Shown here piece after piece: positions 22,556 to 34,302 of a stretch of 64,000 bases of DNA (within the stretch, counting starts at the first letter, position 1; every line of letters begins with the position of its first letter). Origin of the DNA: Clostridium sp. (GTDB lineage: Bacteria > Bacillota_I > Bacilli_A > RF39 > UBA660); NCBI GenBank assembly GCA_022010095.1, contig CP091739.1, positions 1,116,001 to 1,180,000 of the forward strand. The letters run 5' to 3'. A program made the translations under genes and the position numbers. The notes below the pieces were generated by a model that saw only the letters and a list, made by a program, of their open reading frames with translations, did no database searches and had not been told where the DNA came from.

Positions 22556-23478
22556 ATGTCATTTACTAGCAATATAAAAAAATGAAATATCAAGTATAGA
22601 ATATGGTGAAAGTGAAAAAATGGCAGAACTTTCTGCAATACTTAATATTGGTGGTAAAATATTTGATGATAAATTTGAAATATATACAGAAAAACATAAG
22701 TGTTGCAAGACGTATCTATTTACTTATTAAAAGAAATATATCATGTAGAAATAGATATGGATACAGGTTACAATAGCTTACGTGGTAATAAGCTTGTTTT
22801 ACTAAGTGTTCACGATAAAATAGATTTAATTTTAAGTGATTTATGCATTCAAAAAAATAATGAAAGAATATATGTACCTGATAATTACCTAGTAGATGAA
22901 GAACATGATAAACAAGCATACTTAAGGGGAGTCTTCATGATGTGTGGAAGTATAAATGACCCTAAGACAAGTAGATATCATCTTGAATTTGTTATATCAA
23001 ATGAAGATACTGCTAACTATGTTAATAATCTTTTAAATGAATTTTTACTTTAATAGTAAAGTTATCAAAAAGAGATAAAAAAACTATATGGTATATATAA
23101 AAGAAAGCGAAAAAATAAGTGACTTTATAAAATTATTAAATGCAAGAACTTCATTATTCTATTATGAAGACATAAGAATATATAGAGATCATAAAAAAAT
23201 ATGACAAATAGACTTAATAATTGTGAACAAGCTAATGTTGATAAAATGATACAAGCAAGTAGTGAACAATTAGAACTTATTCGTAAATTACGAGAAACAA
23301 GAGATTTCGACCTTTTAGAACAAGGTATAAAAGACATTTGTATCTATAAAGAAAAATATCCAGAAAGTTCAATGGCAGAACTAGCAGAAATAATAAGTAC
23401 GGAAACAGAAAGACCAATTACAAAAAGTGGTATAAATCATAGATTTAGAAAAAAATAAAAGAAATGGTAAAAATATAA
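22556..23478 (+). CDS. whiA: DNA-binding protein WhiA, frameshifted
   Basis: [15 protein letters not shown] start, a two-lobed LAGLIDADG-type domain ([40 protein letters not shown]) and a C-terminal helix-turn-helix ([20 protein letters not shown] then [10 protein letters not shown]). About 305 residues. WhiA is found across Gram-positive bacteria, where it binds DNA and affects division and chromosome segregation. Often it follows the yvcJ-yvcK genes; here it is alone, convergent with clpP. Frame breaks near 22580, 22695, 23050 and 23450. Confidence 0.92.
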
Positions 23479-23484
23479 AAACAC

Positions 23485-24059
23485 TTAAATAATTTTTATC
23501 AATAATTCCATATTTAAGTGCTTCATCACTATCCATATAATAATCTCTTTCAACATCTTTTTTTCTATTTTTAGAAAGAGATTTTTTTGTATTACGAGAT
23601 AATATAACATTTAACTTCTTCTTAATCTTTAGTATCCTTTCAGCAACAATCTTAATTTCAGTAGCCTGTCCATTAACACCACCAAGTGGCTCATGAATCA
23701 TAATTTCAGTATTACTTAAAGAACATCTTTTGCCTCTAGTACCACTAGATAAAAGAAAAGCAGCCATAGAAGCACAAAGCCCTATACCAATCGTAACACA
23801 ATCACTTTTAATATAATTCATCGTGTCATATATAGCCATACCAGCAGTAATACTGCCACCAGGAGAATTAATATATATATTTATATCATCATTACTAATA
23901 GAATCTAAATATAAAAGTTCACTTACAATTAGATTAGCCTTTTTCATCATTTATTTCTCCTTCAATAAAAAAATAATTCTTTTCCTTTAACAATTTAGAA
24001 TATATATCATATACTGTCTCTTTCTTACTATCAACATCTACTATGAATGGTATTTTCAT
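23485..24059 (-). CDS. clpP: ATP-dependent Clp protease proteolytic subunit, frameshifted
   Basis: Minus strand, start [20 protein letters not shown] behind GGAGG. Serine protease of the ClpXP/ClpCP barrel. Ser in [16 protein letters not shown], His in [10 protein letters not shown], Asp in [38 protein letters not shown] is the conserved handle region. The N-terminus is shorter than in most ClpP and lacks the usual PxVxE...RGERAYDIYSRLL, having VYDIYSKLL instead. The open frame overruns to 23381; one A too many near 23492 hides a natural stop after GIIDKII. Tail-to-tail with whiA. Confidence 0.9.
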
Positions 24060-24154
24060 GCATCCTCCTAGTAATATTTTAGTAAAGTAATGCCATATTT
24101 ATTCACAAAATTAAAAAAATTTGCTATTATATTTATATGATAGAGGTTGATAGT

Positions 24155-25828
24155 GTGGAAAAAAAGAAATAAAAACTTATATTTGAAGATAGCAATATTA
24201 TAAACGTAAAAAAATCGGTACAACAGTAGGAAAAGTAATAGAAATGCTTAATAGTGACCAAGTTATCGCACTTCGTATAAATGGTAAAATAGTAAGCAGC
24301 GAAACAGAACTTACAACTGATTCATATGTAAACTATATAACTATTGCTAGTAGAATAGGAAGAAAAATATACATGAAAGGTCTTACTTATGTATATCTTT
24401 TAGCAGTGAAAGAATTATATGAAGATAGAGCATTTGTTTATATAAAGCATTCACTTGATAAATCACTTTACACAGAAATAAAAATGAAAAGACAAGTTGA
24501 TCATTCAGTAGTAGCACAAATAAAGAAAAAAATGAAAGAAATAATAAAAAGAGATATACCATTTAGAAATATAAGTGTAGATAGAAATGATGCAATAGAA
24601 TATTCTAAAAAGTGTAGAAGAAAAATGAAAAAGTACTTAACTATACTTATATGACTAAAGATTCAGTTACTATGTGTGAACTAGGAGATATGTATAATTA
24701 TTTCTATTATATAATGCCTGCTTCAACTAAAATATTAAAAAAAGATTTGATTTAACTTATGTTTCACCATATGGAGTAGCAATAAGTTATCCAATAGATA
24801 ATGTAGTTCCTAAATTTAATCCAACACCTAAAAGTATTAGAAGCATTTAAGAAATATGAAAAAGAAACTATCTACTTTAGGAGTTCACTATGCAGGAGAT
24901 ATAAATAAAATAGTATGTGATGGTAATATAAGTGATTATATACAAAAAGAACGAAATATTATATGATGAAAATATAAGAGAAGTAGCAGAAAAAAAGTAT
25001 CAAAAGATAAAAATATATAAAAAGCAATATATATAAGTGGTCCATCATCATCTGGTAAAAACAACAACATCAAAAAAACTAGCACTTTATTTAAATGCTA
25101 AAGGATATGATACATTAGTTATTTCTACAGATGATTATTTTTGTAGATAGAAAAAGATACACCAAGAAAAACCAGATGGAAGTTATGAATATGAAATAGT
25201 TGAAGCACTTGATATAAAAATTATTTAATTCACATATAAAAAAAGTTTACTTAATGGAGATGAAATAATTAAAACCAACGTATAATTTTATTACAGGTGA
25301 GAAAGAATATAAAAGGTAAACCTATATCACTAAAAGAAAATCAAATACTTATAGTAGAAGGATTACATGCGATAAATGAAAGATTGAGTTCAAGTATAGA
25401 TAAAAAGAATAAATTAAAAGTATACATTAGTCCATTTACACCAGTAGGATTAGATAGACATAATCATATATCAACAACAGACTTAAGATTATTAAGACGT
25501 ATGGTAAGAGATTATAAACATAGAGGATATAGTGCTACTGATACATTAGGGACTTGGAAAGGTATGAGAAGTAGTGAAGAAGAATATGTATATCCATATC
25601 AAAGAGAAGCAGATATGGTTATAAATACTTCATTATCATATGAAATAGGAGTATTAAGAACATATGCTGAACCATTATTATATTCAGTAGATAAAAAAAT
25701 AATGATTGTTATGAAGAAGCAATAAGAATACTTAAATTCTTAGATGGATTTTTTTAGCAATACCTAGTGAGTACGTACCATATACAAGTGTACTAAGAGA
25801 ATTTATTGGAGATAGTTATTTTGAATAA
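24155..25828 (+). CDS. Nucleoside (uridine) kinase with TGS/threonyl-tRNA-synthetase-like N-terminus, frameshifted
   Basis: About 550 residues. The N-terminal part is TGS-like (GKVIEMLNSDQVIALRINGK) followed by a ThrRS editing-domain-like segment. The C-terminal half is a P-loop kinase: AIYISGPSSSGKTTTSKKLA, VISTDDYFVDR, NQILIVEGLHAINERLS, STTDLRLLRRMVRDYKHRGY. This fusion is a standard Firmicutes protein annotated as nucleoside or uridine kinase; it phosphorylates uridine/cytidine or related nucleosides in the family. GTG start after AGAGGT. At least eight frame breaks. It is 18 bp upstream of gap. Confidence 0.88.
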
Positions 25829-25843
25829 AAGGGAGATGAATAA

Positions 25844-26845
<1,002 letters not shown>

Positions 26846-26846
<1 letters not shown>

Positions 26847-26870
26847 AGGCAAAAAGCCTTTTTTTCCTTT
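26846..26870 (+). terminator. Rho-independent terminator of gap
   Basis: AAGGCAAAAAGCCTTTTTTT hairpin. Confidence 0.85.
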
Positions 26871-26928
26871 TATTGTAAAAATTCTTTTTCAATATGTTAT
26901 CATTTATATAGATAATAGAGGTATAATC

Positions 26929-28519
26929 ATGTATATAGACAAATTAATAAAAAAAGAAGTTATTACATTATTAATATCAGTATCACTACTTGTTATCATA
27001 TTTATAGGTGTTACTTATGCTAAGTTCTTAAGTGTTGATAAAGGACAGGATACTGTAATTAATATGGGAGACTTAAACATAAGTTTCTGTAAAGATACAA
27101 CATGTGATACAACTTATACAAATATAGGTCAAGTTATCGGTACAAAGATAGAAAATGGAGCAAGTGTACCAGCTGATATTTATCCATTTAAAAAAATGAT
27201 GGCTCTTATTCAAATGAAACTCCATATATTTTTAAAATAGAAAACACTGGAACACTTGATTCAACAATAAAGATTAGATTAAAAGAAGATGCTTCATTCA
27301 CACCAAGCGGAGATTATAGTAGTTATGCAAGATTATCATTAAAATATCCAGAACATTTAAAAGTGGCAATAAGAAAGAGAGTTCTATATCAAGATACAGG
27401 ATACCAACTTGGCGATGTTAATATGGATGGGATAGTTAATAATGAAGATAGTTCTTTACTTTTTAAACTATATTGCTAGTAATATTGATTTTTAATGAAA
27501 CTCAAATTATTTTAGGTGATACAACTGGTGATGGAAGAATTAATTCAAAGGATATGATTAATATTGATAGAATGCTAATTGGAGGTAAAACAACATTAGA
27601 AACTATGTACATATATTCATATACAGGCCTAGAAGATGAAGTAATATTCAAAGATGATACCATTAAATCAGGTGAATCAGCTATATACTTTTTATGGTTA
27701 TATTTAGATAATACAACACCTAATGATGCTCAAAAACTTTCTTTGTAGGAAATATAGATGTAGATGGAGAATTTATACCCAAAGTAACCCCAGTATCATT
27801 TAGTACAGATTCATGGGAAACAATTATAACAGCAGTAAAAGAAAATAATATAAGTAAATACAACGTAGGCGATACAAAAGAAATTGATATGGGAACTTAT
27901 GGAACTCATACACTTCGTATAGCAAATACAAGTACACCAAGCGAATGTTCAGGAACAGGTTTTTCACAAACTGCATGTGGATTTGTACTTGAATTTGCAG
28001 ATATTATAACAACACATAATATGAACCCAAAAGGAGAATATAAAGGAACAACTTACAATTATGGATGGAATGTAGATGGATGGCCAGCAAGTAGTATGTA
28101 TACATTTGTAAATAATGATATATATAATGCAATACCAAGTGAACTCAGAAGTGCAATAATAGATACAACAGTAGTATCAGGACATGGAAAAAGTGATACA
28201 GAAAACTTTACATCAACAGATAAATTATATTTACTAGCACCAAAAGAAATATGTAGTGATTTTCCTGGCTCTTATACAAATTATGATACTGCAAAAAGAT
28301 TTAACAAGAACATTAGATTATTATAAAAATTTAGGAACAAGTACAAGTAATTATAGTGGAGCAATAAAGAAAAACGGAACTAGTGCAGATTGGTGGTGGC
28401 TTCGCGTTGCCTATTCCGACAATAGCACCAATTTCTACAATGTGCACGACAGCGGCGATTGGGATTACGACTCTGCGGGTTATGCACGCGGCGTTGCGCC
28501 AGCTTTCCGATTGGGATAA
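26929..28519 (+). CDS. Surface protein A: camelysin/TasA-like domain + dockerin-like repeats + DGR-type variable lectin tail
   Basis: About 530 residues after repair. Residues 1-30 are a signal/anchor helix (VITLLISVSLLVIIFIGVTYA), followed by a TasA/camelysin-like start (KFLSVDKGQDTVINMGDLNI). A calcium-type dockerin pair is inserted in the middle: GDVNMDGIVNNEDSSLL and GDTTGDGRINSKDMINIDRM, with DxNxDGxxNxxD loops. The C-terminal DUF6273/lectin-like domain has GTYGTHTLRIANTSTP, QTACGFVLEFADIITTH and DKLYLLAPKE. It ends in a hypervariable tail, WWWLRVAYSDNSTNF to GVAPAFRLG. The tail DNA is far richer in GC than its surroundings. It follows gap after a terminator and has its own SD (GAGGT). 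Breaks near 27195, 27470, 27735 and 28300. Likely an exposed, diversified binding protein. Confidence 0.85.
28383..28519 (+). other. Variable region (VR) of a diversity-generating retroelement, copy A
   Basis: Between the constant AAAAACGGAACTAGTGC and the constant 3' end GCGCCAGCTTTCCGATTGGG. Encodes NVHDSGDW-DYDSAGYARGVA in its centre. Compared codon by codon with copy C, all differences from TTCTAC onward fall where one template could have carried A, and G, C and T template positions are unchanged. The tail has many codons ending in C or T, as expected from AAC/AAT template codons. Confidence 0.75.
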
Positions 28520-28640
28520 TGTGTAAAGCATATGTAAACTTATGCAAAATGTAATTGGAAGAGAGAACAAAAACAAACTCCGACTTATGCAAATGTCAAG
28601 GTTAAAACTTAAAAAATGTCAAAGTTAAAAGTTGATAATT

Positions 28641-29460
28641 TGAACTGAACCCTAAAAGTAAACTGAACCCCAAAAGTTGGACAGTTTATAAATAGTTTCT
28701 AATTAGAGGACTGTAACCTGTAATTTACTGGGAGACAATCCTTTTTAATTTAATTTTTAATTCTATTATAATTAGATAATTAATATAGTCATCAATTGCT
28801 AAAATTAATTCATCTAGTGTTTTGTATTTATCTTCTTGATCACAAAAACATTTCAGTTTTTAAGTAGTCCAAAAAAATGTTTTTCCATCATTCAATTATC
28901 CATACTATTTCCCTTTCTAGACATACTTTGTTCTATTCCTTTATTCTTTAATCTTTGCTGATAAGATTGGTGTTGATACTGCCATCCCTGATCTGAATGA
29001 AATATTAATCCTTCTAGATTTTTTTGCCATCAAATGCTTTATTAAGCATATCATTTACTTGTTCTAAATTAGGTGATTTAGAAGTATTATATGATATTAT
29101 TTCACTATTAAATCCATCTAATCTTGGTGATAAATAACATTTTTTTCTCCACGAAGATTAAATTCAGTTACATCTGTATACCATTTTTTTGATTAGGCTT
29201 TTTCTGCATTAAAAATTTCTTTCAATTAAATTATCAGCAATTTTTACCAATGGTTTCTTTATAAGATGAATATTTTCTTTTGTTTCTTTTTAATGGCTTT
29301 AAACTTAGTTTAACCATTATTCTATAAACTTTTTATGATTAACATTATAACCTTGTTTTTCTTAATTCTAACGTAATTCTGCGATAACCATATCTTTCTT
29401 TATTATTAATAAATATTTCTTTTTATTTTTAACTATAATTTCTTTATTTTTTTATCATCT
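28641..29460 (-). mobile_element. IS3-family (IS150 group) insertion sequence remnant
   Basis: The end next to the transposase stop has a TGAACTGAACCC...AAAAGTTGGACAGTTT terminal-repeat-like sequence at 28641-28687. The minus strand encodes a broken OrfB integrase: KPNQKWYTDVTEFNLRGEK (first Asp), [20 protein letters not shown] (second Asp), [12 protein letters not shown] and a Glu in MExxFFGLLKTEMF (DDE). YRRITLELR near the N-terminus is also legible. OrfA and the opposite terminal repeat are not visible, so the element is truncated. It interrupts the conserved 3' flank of protein A. Confidence 0.8.
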
Positions 29461-29499
29461 TTATCTATTTTTAGATAATGTATAATAATATACTGATTA

Positions 29500-29760
29500 T
29501 GAGCATGCAGAAAAATGAATTTACAGAATGGATTAATTGTGGACTTGAAGAGTTTGAAATGGTAGTTAAAACAATTAAAAAAATTGGTTACCATATATAG
29601 TTAATTCATTTATTGATAAACTATTTTTCTAATGGATTTACTGAAGGTTTAAATAATAAAAATTAAAGTAATAAAAAAAGAATAGTATATAGATATAGAA
29701 ATTTTTGATTTTTTTAGATTAAGATCAATGTACATTTTGAATGGAAAAAAATGAGTGAAA
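29500..29760 (+). pseudogene. ISL3-family transposase C-terminal remnant
   Basis: Pieces WINCGLEEFEMVVKTIKK, PYIVNSFIDK, FSNGFTEGLNNKIKVIKR, IVYRYRNFDFFRLRSMYIL lie in shifting frames. They match the C-terminus of ISL3 transposases (NGFxEGxNNKIKxIKR). Only the last ~80 residues remain, and no terminal repeat is visible. Confidence 0.75.
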
Positions 29761-29800
29761 TTTTTTTAAAAAAATGATAGAAATGCAAAAAAATAAGTGT

Positions 29801-29838
29801 TATCAGTCATAAAAAAATGACTGATAAATTTTTTTATA
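29801..29838 (+). terminator. Rho-independent terminator
   Basis: TATCAGTCAT / ATGACTGATA stem with A7 loop and a T7 run behind the transposase remnant. A similar ACTGATAAA/TTTATCAGT terminator follows protein C. Confidence 0.8.
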
Positions 29839-29917
29839 GTTAAAAAAAATAAGAGTTTCCCCTTATTTTTATCTAGAATTTTTGTAAAATTAGCTCCCCC
29901 ACTAGATTATCTAGAGC

Positions 29918-29952
29918 CTATTTATGTAAAGGCCAAAAAGCCTTTTTTTCTC
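29918..29952 (+). repeat. Duplicate of the gap 3' end and terminator (duplication joint)
   Basis: TATTTATGTAAAGGC-CAAAAAGCCTTTTTTT repeats the last codons, stop and terminator of gap (26835-26867). The promoter/leader that follows (ATATGTTATCATxTxTATAGATAATAG) also matches that of protein A. It marks the left border of a tandem duplication. Confidence 0.8.
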
Positions 29953-30013
29953 TTTTTATTGAAAAATCACACTGAATATGTTATCATCTTAATAGATAAT
30001 AGGAGTGACAAAT

Positions 30014-31575
30014 ATGTATATAGATAAATTAATAAGAAAAGAAGTCATAACATTAATTATTTCGGTTGCTATGTTAGTCATTATATTTATAGGAGTTACT
30101 TACGCCAAATTCTTAAGTATAGGTAAAGGTCAAGATAATGTTATCAGCATGGGAGACTTAAATATAAGCTTTTGTAAAGATACAACATGTGATACAACTT
30201 ATACAAATATAGGGCAAGTTATAGGTACTAAGGTAGAAAAATGGAGTAACTGTTCCAGCAAGTATTTATCCATTTAAAAATGATGGCTCTTATTTAAATG
30301 AAACTCCATATATTTTCAAAATAGAAAACACAGGATCTCTTGATTCAACTGTAAAAATAAAGCTAAGAGAAGATGCATCATTCACACCAAGTGGAGATTA
30401 TAGTAGTTATGCAAGACTTACTAGTAAATATGCAGACCATTTAAAAGTAGCTATAAGAAAAATAATATTATACGAAGATACAGGTTATCAAATTGGCGAT
30501 GTTGACATGAATGGAATTGTTAATAAAAAAGACGCAAATTTAATTTTAGATTCATTACCAACTTTTACTGATTTGCAAAGAAGACTAGCAGATTTTAATA
30601 GAGATGGAACGATAAACACGTCTGACTCATCAGCCATATATGATATGGTTTACAATAGAGGCACTTCAAATGCATTTGAGAAAATATATACATATACATT
30701 TAATGAACTTGAAGATGGAGTTATATGGAAAAATGAAATTATTAAATCAGGAGATTCAGTGGCATATTCTTTATGGCTATATTTAGATGAAACAACTCCT
30801 AATGATGCTCAAAACACATTCTTTGTAGGAAATATAGATGTAGATGGAGAATTTATACCTAAAGTAAACCCAGTAGCATTCAGTACTGATTCATGGGAAA
30901 CAATTATAACAGCAGTAAAAAGAAAATAATATAAGTAAATACAAAAATAGGAGATACAAAAAGAAATTGATATGGGAACATATGGAACTCATATTTTTAA
31001 GAGTAGCAAATACATCAACTCCAAGCGAATGTTCAAGGGCAGGTTTTTCACAAACTGCTTGCGGATTTGTACTTGAATTTGCAGATATCATAACAACACA
31101 TGTAATGAATGATACTAATACAAATGTAGGAGGCTGGCCAGCATCAAGTATGTATACATTTGTAAATACAGACAGATATAATGCAATACCAGAAGAGTTA
31201 AGAAATGGAATAATAGATACTACAGTAGTATCAGGACATGGAAGTACAAGTGGAGAAACAAACTTTACATCAACAGATAAATTATATTTACTAAGTACAG
31301 CAGAAGTATGGTCACAAGGAAGTTCAAATACTATAAGTTCTGATACAGCAAGAGATGTTACAAGACAGTTAGATTACTATAAAAATTTAGGAGTAACAAC
31401 TAGTAATTATAGTGGAGCAAAAAAGAAAAACGGAACTAGTGCTTCTTATTGGTGGCTTCGCACGGCTCGTTCTAGTGGTACTAACATTTCCTTCTATGTT
31501 AGCACCGACGGAGATTGGAAAAGTAATCTTGCTAGTGCTAGCTATGGCCTTTCGCCAGCTTTCCGATTGGGTTGA
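30014..31575 (+). CDS. Surface protein B: paralogue of A with dockerin-like repeats and variable lectin tail
   Basis: About 520 residues. Same layout as A: signal/anchor (VITLIISVAMLVIIFIGVTY), TasA-like start (KFLSIGKGQDNVISMGDLNI), dockerin-type loops GDVDMNGIVNKKDANLIL and ADFNRDGTINTSDSSAIYDM, and a DUF6273/lectin domain with QTACGFVLEFADIITTHVMN and DKLYLLSTAEVW. Its tail is WWLRTARSSGTNISF... to YGLSPAFRLG with TGA as stop. Identity with A is very high up to the tail, which differs. ATG after AGGAG. Frame breaks near 30235, 30920 and 31000. Next to A after IS debris. Confidence 0.85.
31441..31575 (+). other. Variable region, copy B
   Basis: Same constant 5' sequence (AAAAACGGAACTAGTGC) and same constant CCAGCTTTCCGATTGGG end as copies A and C, but one codon longer before TTCTAT and one shorter after it. 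So it was written from a different template, or from a variant of it, or it is not being rewritten. Amino-acid pattern ISFYVSTDGDWKSNLASASY. Confidence 0.65.
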
Positions 31576-31725
31576 TGTGTAAAGCATATTTAAATTAAAA
31601 CAAAACAAAATTGGTTTTGAGAACAAAAACAAATCCGAATAAAAAACAACAAGGAATAACGAATGTTATAAAGCGACTACTCCATGCGAAAGCATGGATA
31701 GGTAATTATGTGAGAACAAATGAAT
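31576..31725 (+). ncRNA. Conserved 3' block with GAAA-capped hairpin after variable protein B
   Basis: From the stop through TGTAAAGCATAT, GAGAACAAAAACAAATCCGA, ATAACGAATGTTA and AAGCGACTAC to GGATAGGTAATTATGTGAGA, this non-coding 150 bp matches the block behind protein C. It includes TCCATGC-GAAA-GCATGGA (31681-31698), a perfect 7-bp stem with a GAAA tetraloop. Hairpins with such loops lie downstream of target VRs in some retroelements, but here the distance is about 105 bp, so a small RNA or other role is equally possible. Confidence 0.5.
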
Positions 31726-31769
31726 TAAAAATATTAAAAAAAGCAATCATGCAATTAGGCAGGAAATAG

Positions 31770-31807
31770 AAATTTTTGAATTTATGTAAATTCAAAAATT
31801 TTTTTAA
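31770..31807 (+). terminator. Rho-independent terminator
   Basis: AAATTTTTGAATTTA / AAATTCAAAAATTTTTTT, long near-perfect stem with a 3-base loop. Confidence 0.85.
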
Positions 31808-32028
31808 TGAAAAATTAATGGTGATAGAAATAAAACTATAAAAAAAGTAATATATTATATAAAGGTTAAGAATGTAATTACACTTTTAACTTATCTTTTT
31901 ATTAATATTTGTATCAAAATGTCACTGTATTTAAGATAGGCATAATACCTTTACTGTAAAGTTTCATATTAAAATTGGCTTTTTATATCTCTCTATTATA
32001 TAATTTAAGTATAAGGAGAATTATTTAT
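31808..32028 (+). promoter_or_regulatory. glmS upstream region
   Basis: About 220 bp without a gene. It holds a weak hairpin (AAGGTTAAG...TTTTAACTT, near 31863-31893, followed by T's) that might be an attenuator. The glmS start is preceded by AAGGAG. I looked for and do not see the glmS ribozyme core. Confidence 0.35.
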
Positions 32029-33840
32029 ATGTGTGGAATTGTAGGTTATAAGGGAAAAAGAAATGTTAAAGATGTTCTTGTTGAAGGATTATCAACATTA
32101 GAATAGAGGTGTTATGATTCTGCTGGTATAGCAGTTCTTGTTAATAATAAAGTAAGAATTGTTAAATCAATAGGTAAAATAGAAATATCTAATAAATAAA
32201 CTAAAAGAAATATATATTCAATAATACAACATGTGGTATAGCACATACTAGATGGGCTACTCATGGAAAAGTAACTGAAACAAATTGTCATCCTCATAAA
32301 GTAGGTAGAGTAACAGTTGCTCATAATGGTATAGTTGAAAATTATAAATTGCTTGAAAGTGAACTTAAAGGATATAAATTCTTAAGTGATACTGATAGTG
32401 AAAGAATAGCTGCTTTAATTGATTCACATTACAATGGTGATAATGAACTTGAAGCTATAGAAAAATCAATTGAAGAAATGAGTGGAAGTTATGCTCTTGC
32501 TATCTTATTTGAAGGAAAAGATAAAATATATGGTGTTCGTAAGGATGCTCCGTTAATCGCAGGTATTGGTGATAATGAATATTTTATATCAAGTGATATA
32601 TCAGCAATATTACCATATACTCATAAATATATTGTTCTTGATGATAAAGAAATAGTTGAAATAGATAAAGAATGTAATATTTATTACAATGGAGTAATAC
32701 TTGATAAAGAAATACTTACTGCTGATTTTGATATGGAAAGTGCTCAAAAAGATGGATATAATCATTTTATGCTTAAAGAGATTCATGACCAAATTGAACT
32801 TAGTAAGAAATTGTATTCAGTATATCTTGAAAATGATATGATTAGTGATAAAGTTATTGATATTACTAAATATAAACGTATTGATTTTGTAGCTTGTGGA
32901 AGTGCTTATCATGCTGCTTTAGTAGGTAAATATTTTGCTGATAAGTATTGTACTACTAAAGATTTTTATGTAAATGTATATGCATCTAGTGAATATAGAT
33001 ATACTAATCATTATTTTTGATAATGATGTTCTTGTAGTTTTCTTATCACAAAGTGGTGAAACAGCAGATACTTTAGCATGTCTTCGTATGGTTAAAGAAG
33101 AAGGTGTTGATACTTTAGCTATAGTTAATGTTACATCTTCAACAATTGCAAGAGAAGCTAAATATATAATGCCTATGCTTGCTGGACCTGAAATATGTGT
33201 TGCGACTACTAAAGGATTCTTTAGTCAAAGTTATTTATGTAGTTTACTTATGCTTAAATATATGTATAAGAAAAAAATATTATCAATAAAGATGAAGTTG
33301 ATAGAATACTAAAAAGAGTTTATTAAATTACCTAAGTATGTAGAAAAAAAGTTATCAACATTGATTATAAAAAAATATAGCTAAAAGTATATATAAGAAT
33401 GAAGATATATATTATATAGGACGTGGTATAGATATTTATACTTGTTATGAAGCAAGTCTTAAACTTAAAGAAATATCTTATATACATAGTGAATGCTTTT
33501 CAGCAGGAGAACTTAAACATGGACCAATTGCTTTAATATCAAAAGGTACTTCTGTTATTGCATTGTTAAGTGAATTCTCTGTTTATGAAAAAAACAGTAA
33601 GTAATATTATTGAAGCTAAAAAGTAGAGGTGCTAAAATAATAACTATACGTAAAGAATCAATTAATATCGATAAAAAAATATTAGTGATTTTTGATATAG
33701 TTGTTCCTCTTACAAGTGAATATATTCAAAATTTAGTAATTATGGTAGCATGTCAAATGTTATCATATGAAGTAGCATTACTTAGAAAATGTGATATAGA
33801 TAAACCAAGAAATCTTGCTAAAAGTGTTACAGTTGAATAG
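32029..33840 (+). CDS. glmS: Glutamine-fructose-6-phosphate aminotransferase, frameshifted
   Basis: Makes glucosamine-6-phosphate from fructose-6-phosphate and glutamine for peptidoglycan. N-terminal nucleophile Cys in MCGIVGYKGKRN. Glutaminase motifs TCGIAHTRWATHGKVTE and VAHNGIVENY. SIS domains with CGSAYHAALVGKYF, VVFLSQSGETADTLACLRM, FSAGELKHGPIALIS, and the ending DKPRNLAKSVTVE. About 605 residues, standard. Several frame breaks (32105, 32195, 33020, 33270, 33340, 33590) at short repeats and runs. Confidence 0.95.
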
Positions 33841-33864
33841 GCTCATATTTATGAGTCTTTTTTA
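33838..33864 (+). terminator. Weak terminator after glmS
   Basis: GGCTCATATTTATGAGTCTTTTTT, short stem with T6. Confidence 0.6.
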
Positions 33865-33959
33865 GTTGACGTTAGTTATATTTTTTTGTTCCACAAAAAT
33901 CATATATTGTAGGTACGAAAGTAATTGAAACTTTAAAAAAATGGTATAGTGAAAATTTG

Positions 33960-34165
33960 AAAAAAATGAGATAGTAAAATGCTGAAAAATTGAGATAGTA
34001 AAATGCTGAAAAATTGAGATGGTGAAGGCGAAAAATGTTAGTTAAATTTAAAATTAAAAAAATGTAAGGCATATTTACAAAAGTGTGATTTTTTTGACAT
34101 AAAACCTCGCAAAAAGTGTGATAAATTGTTGGAAAAAAAGCATGCAAAAAGTGTGATATAACAAA
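33960..34165. repeat. Short tandem and dispersed repeats in a gene-free gap
   Basis: The 438-bp gap (33865-34302) holds no gene I can support. A 24-bp unit beginning GAGATAGTAAAATGCTGAAA occurs twice in direct tandem (33968-34015) and again in degenerate form (34016-34037). A second unit, GCAAAAAGTGTGATA, occurs at 34109 and 34144, with a shorter copy at 34078. A minus-strand open frame across it is just these repeats read in reverse. Confidence 0.7.
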
Positions 34166-34302
34166 TCTAAAAATATAAATAAAGATGGCGATATAAAAAA
34201 ATATATTTTTACACAATTTTGACAGCATATAAATATTATTTAATATAAAATATAGATATAAAACTCTTATTATTGTATAATTATAATAGGAGTTTTTTTA
34301 TT

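Noticed and set aside
28331..28592. Two overlapping minus-strand ORFs opposite the variable tail of protein A
   Set aside because: Mirror images of the GC-rich variable region. They lack their own SD, and similar shadows appear opposite B.
31808..32028. glmS ribozyme
   Set aside because: The upstream region has no sequence resembling the ribozyme core. It is AT-rich with only weak hairpins.
33960..34165. CRISPR array
   Set aside because: Units are directly adjacent with no spacers, are few and degenerate, and no cas genes are nearby.
33872..34228. Minus-strand 118-residue hydrophobic ORF
   Set aside because: Made of the short repeats read in reverse (SAFYYLNFSAFYYL); no SD or conserved feature.
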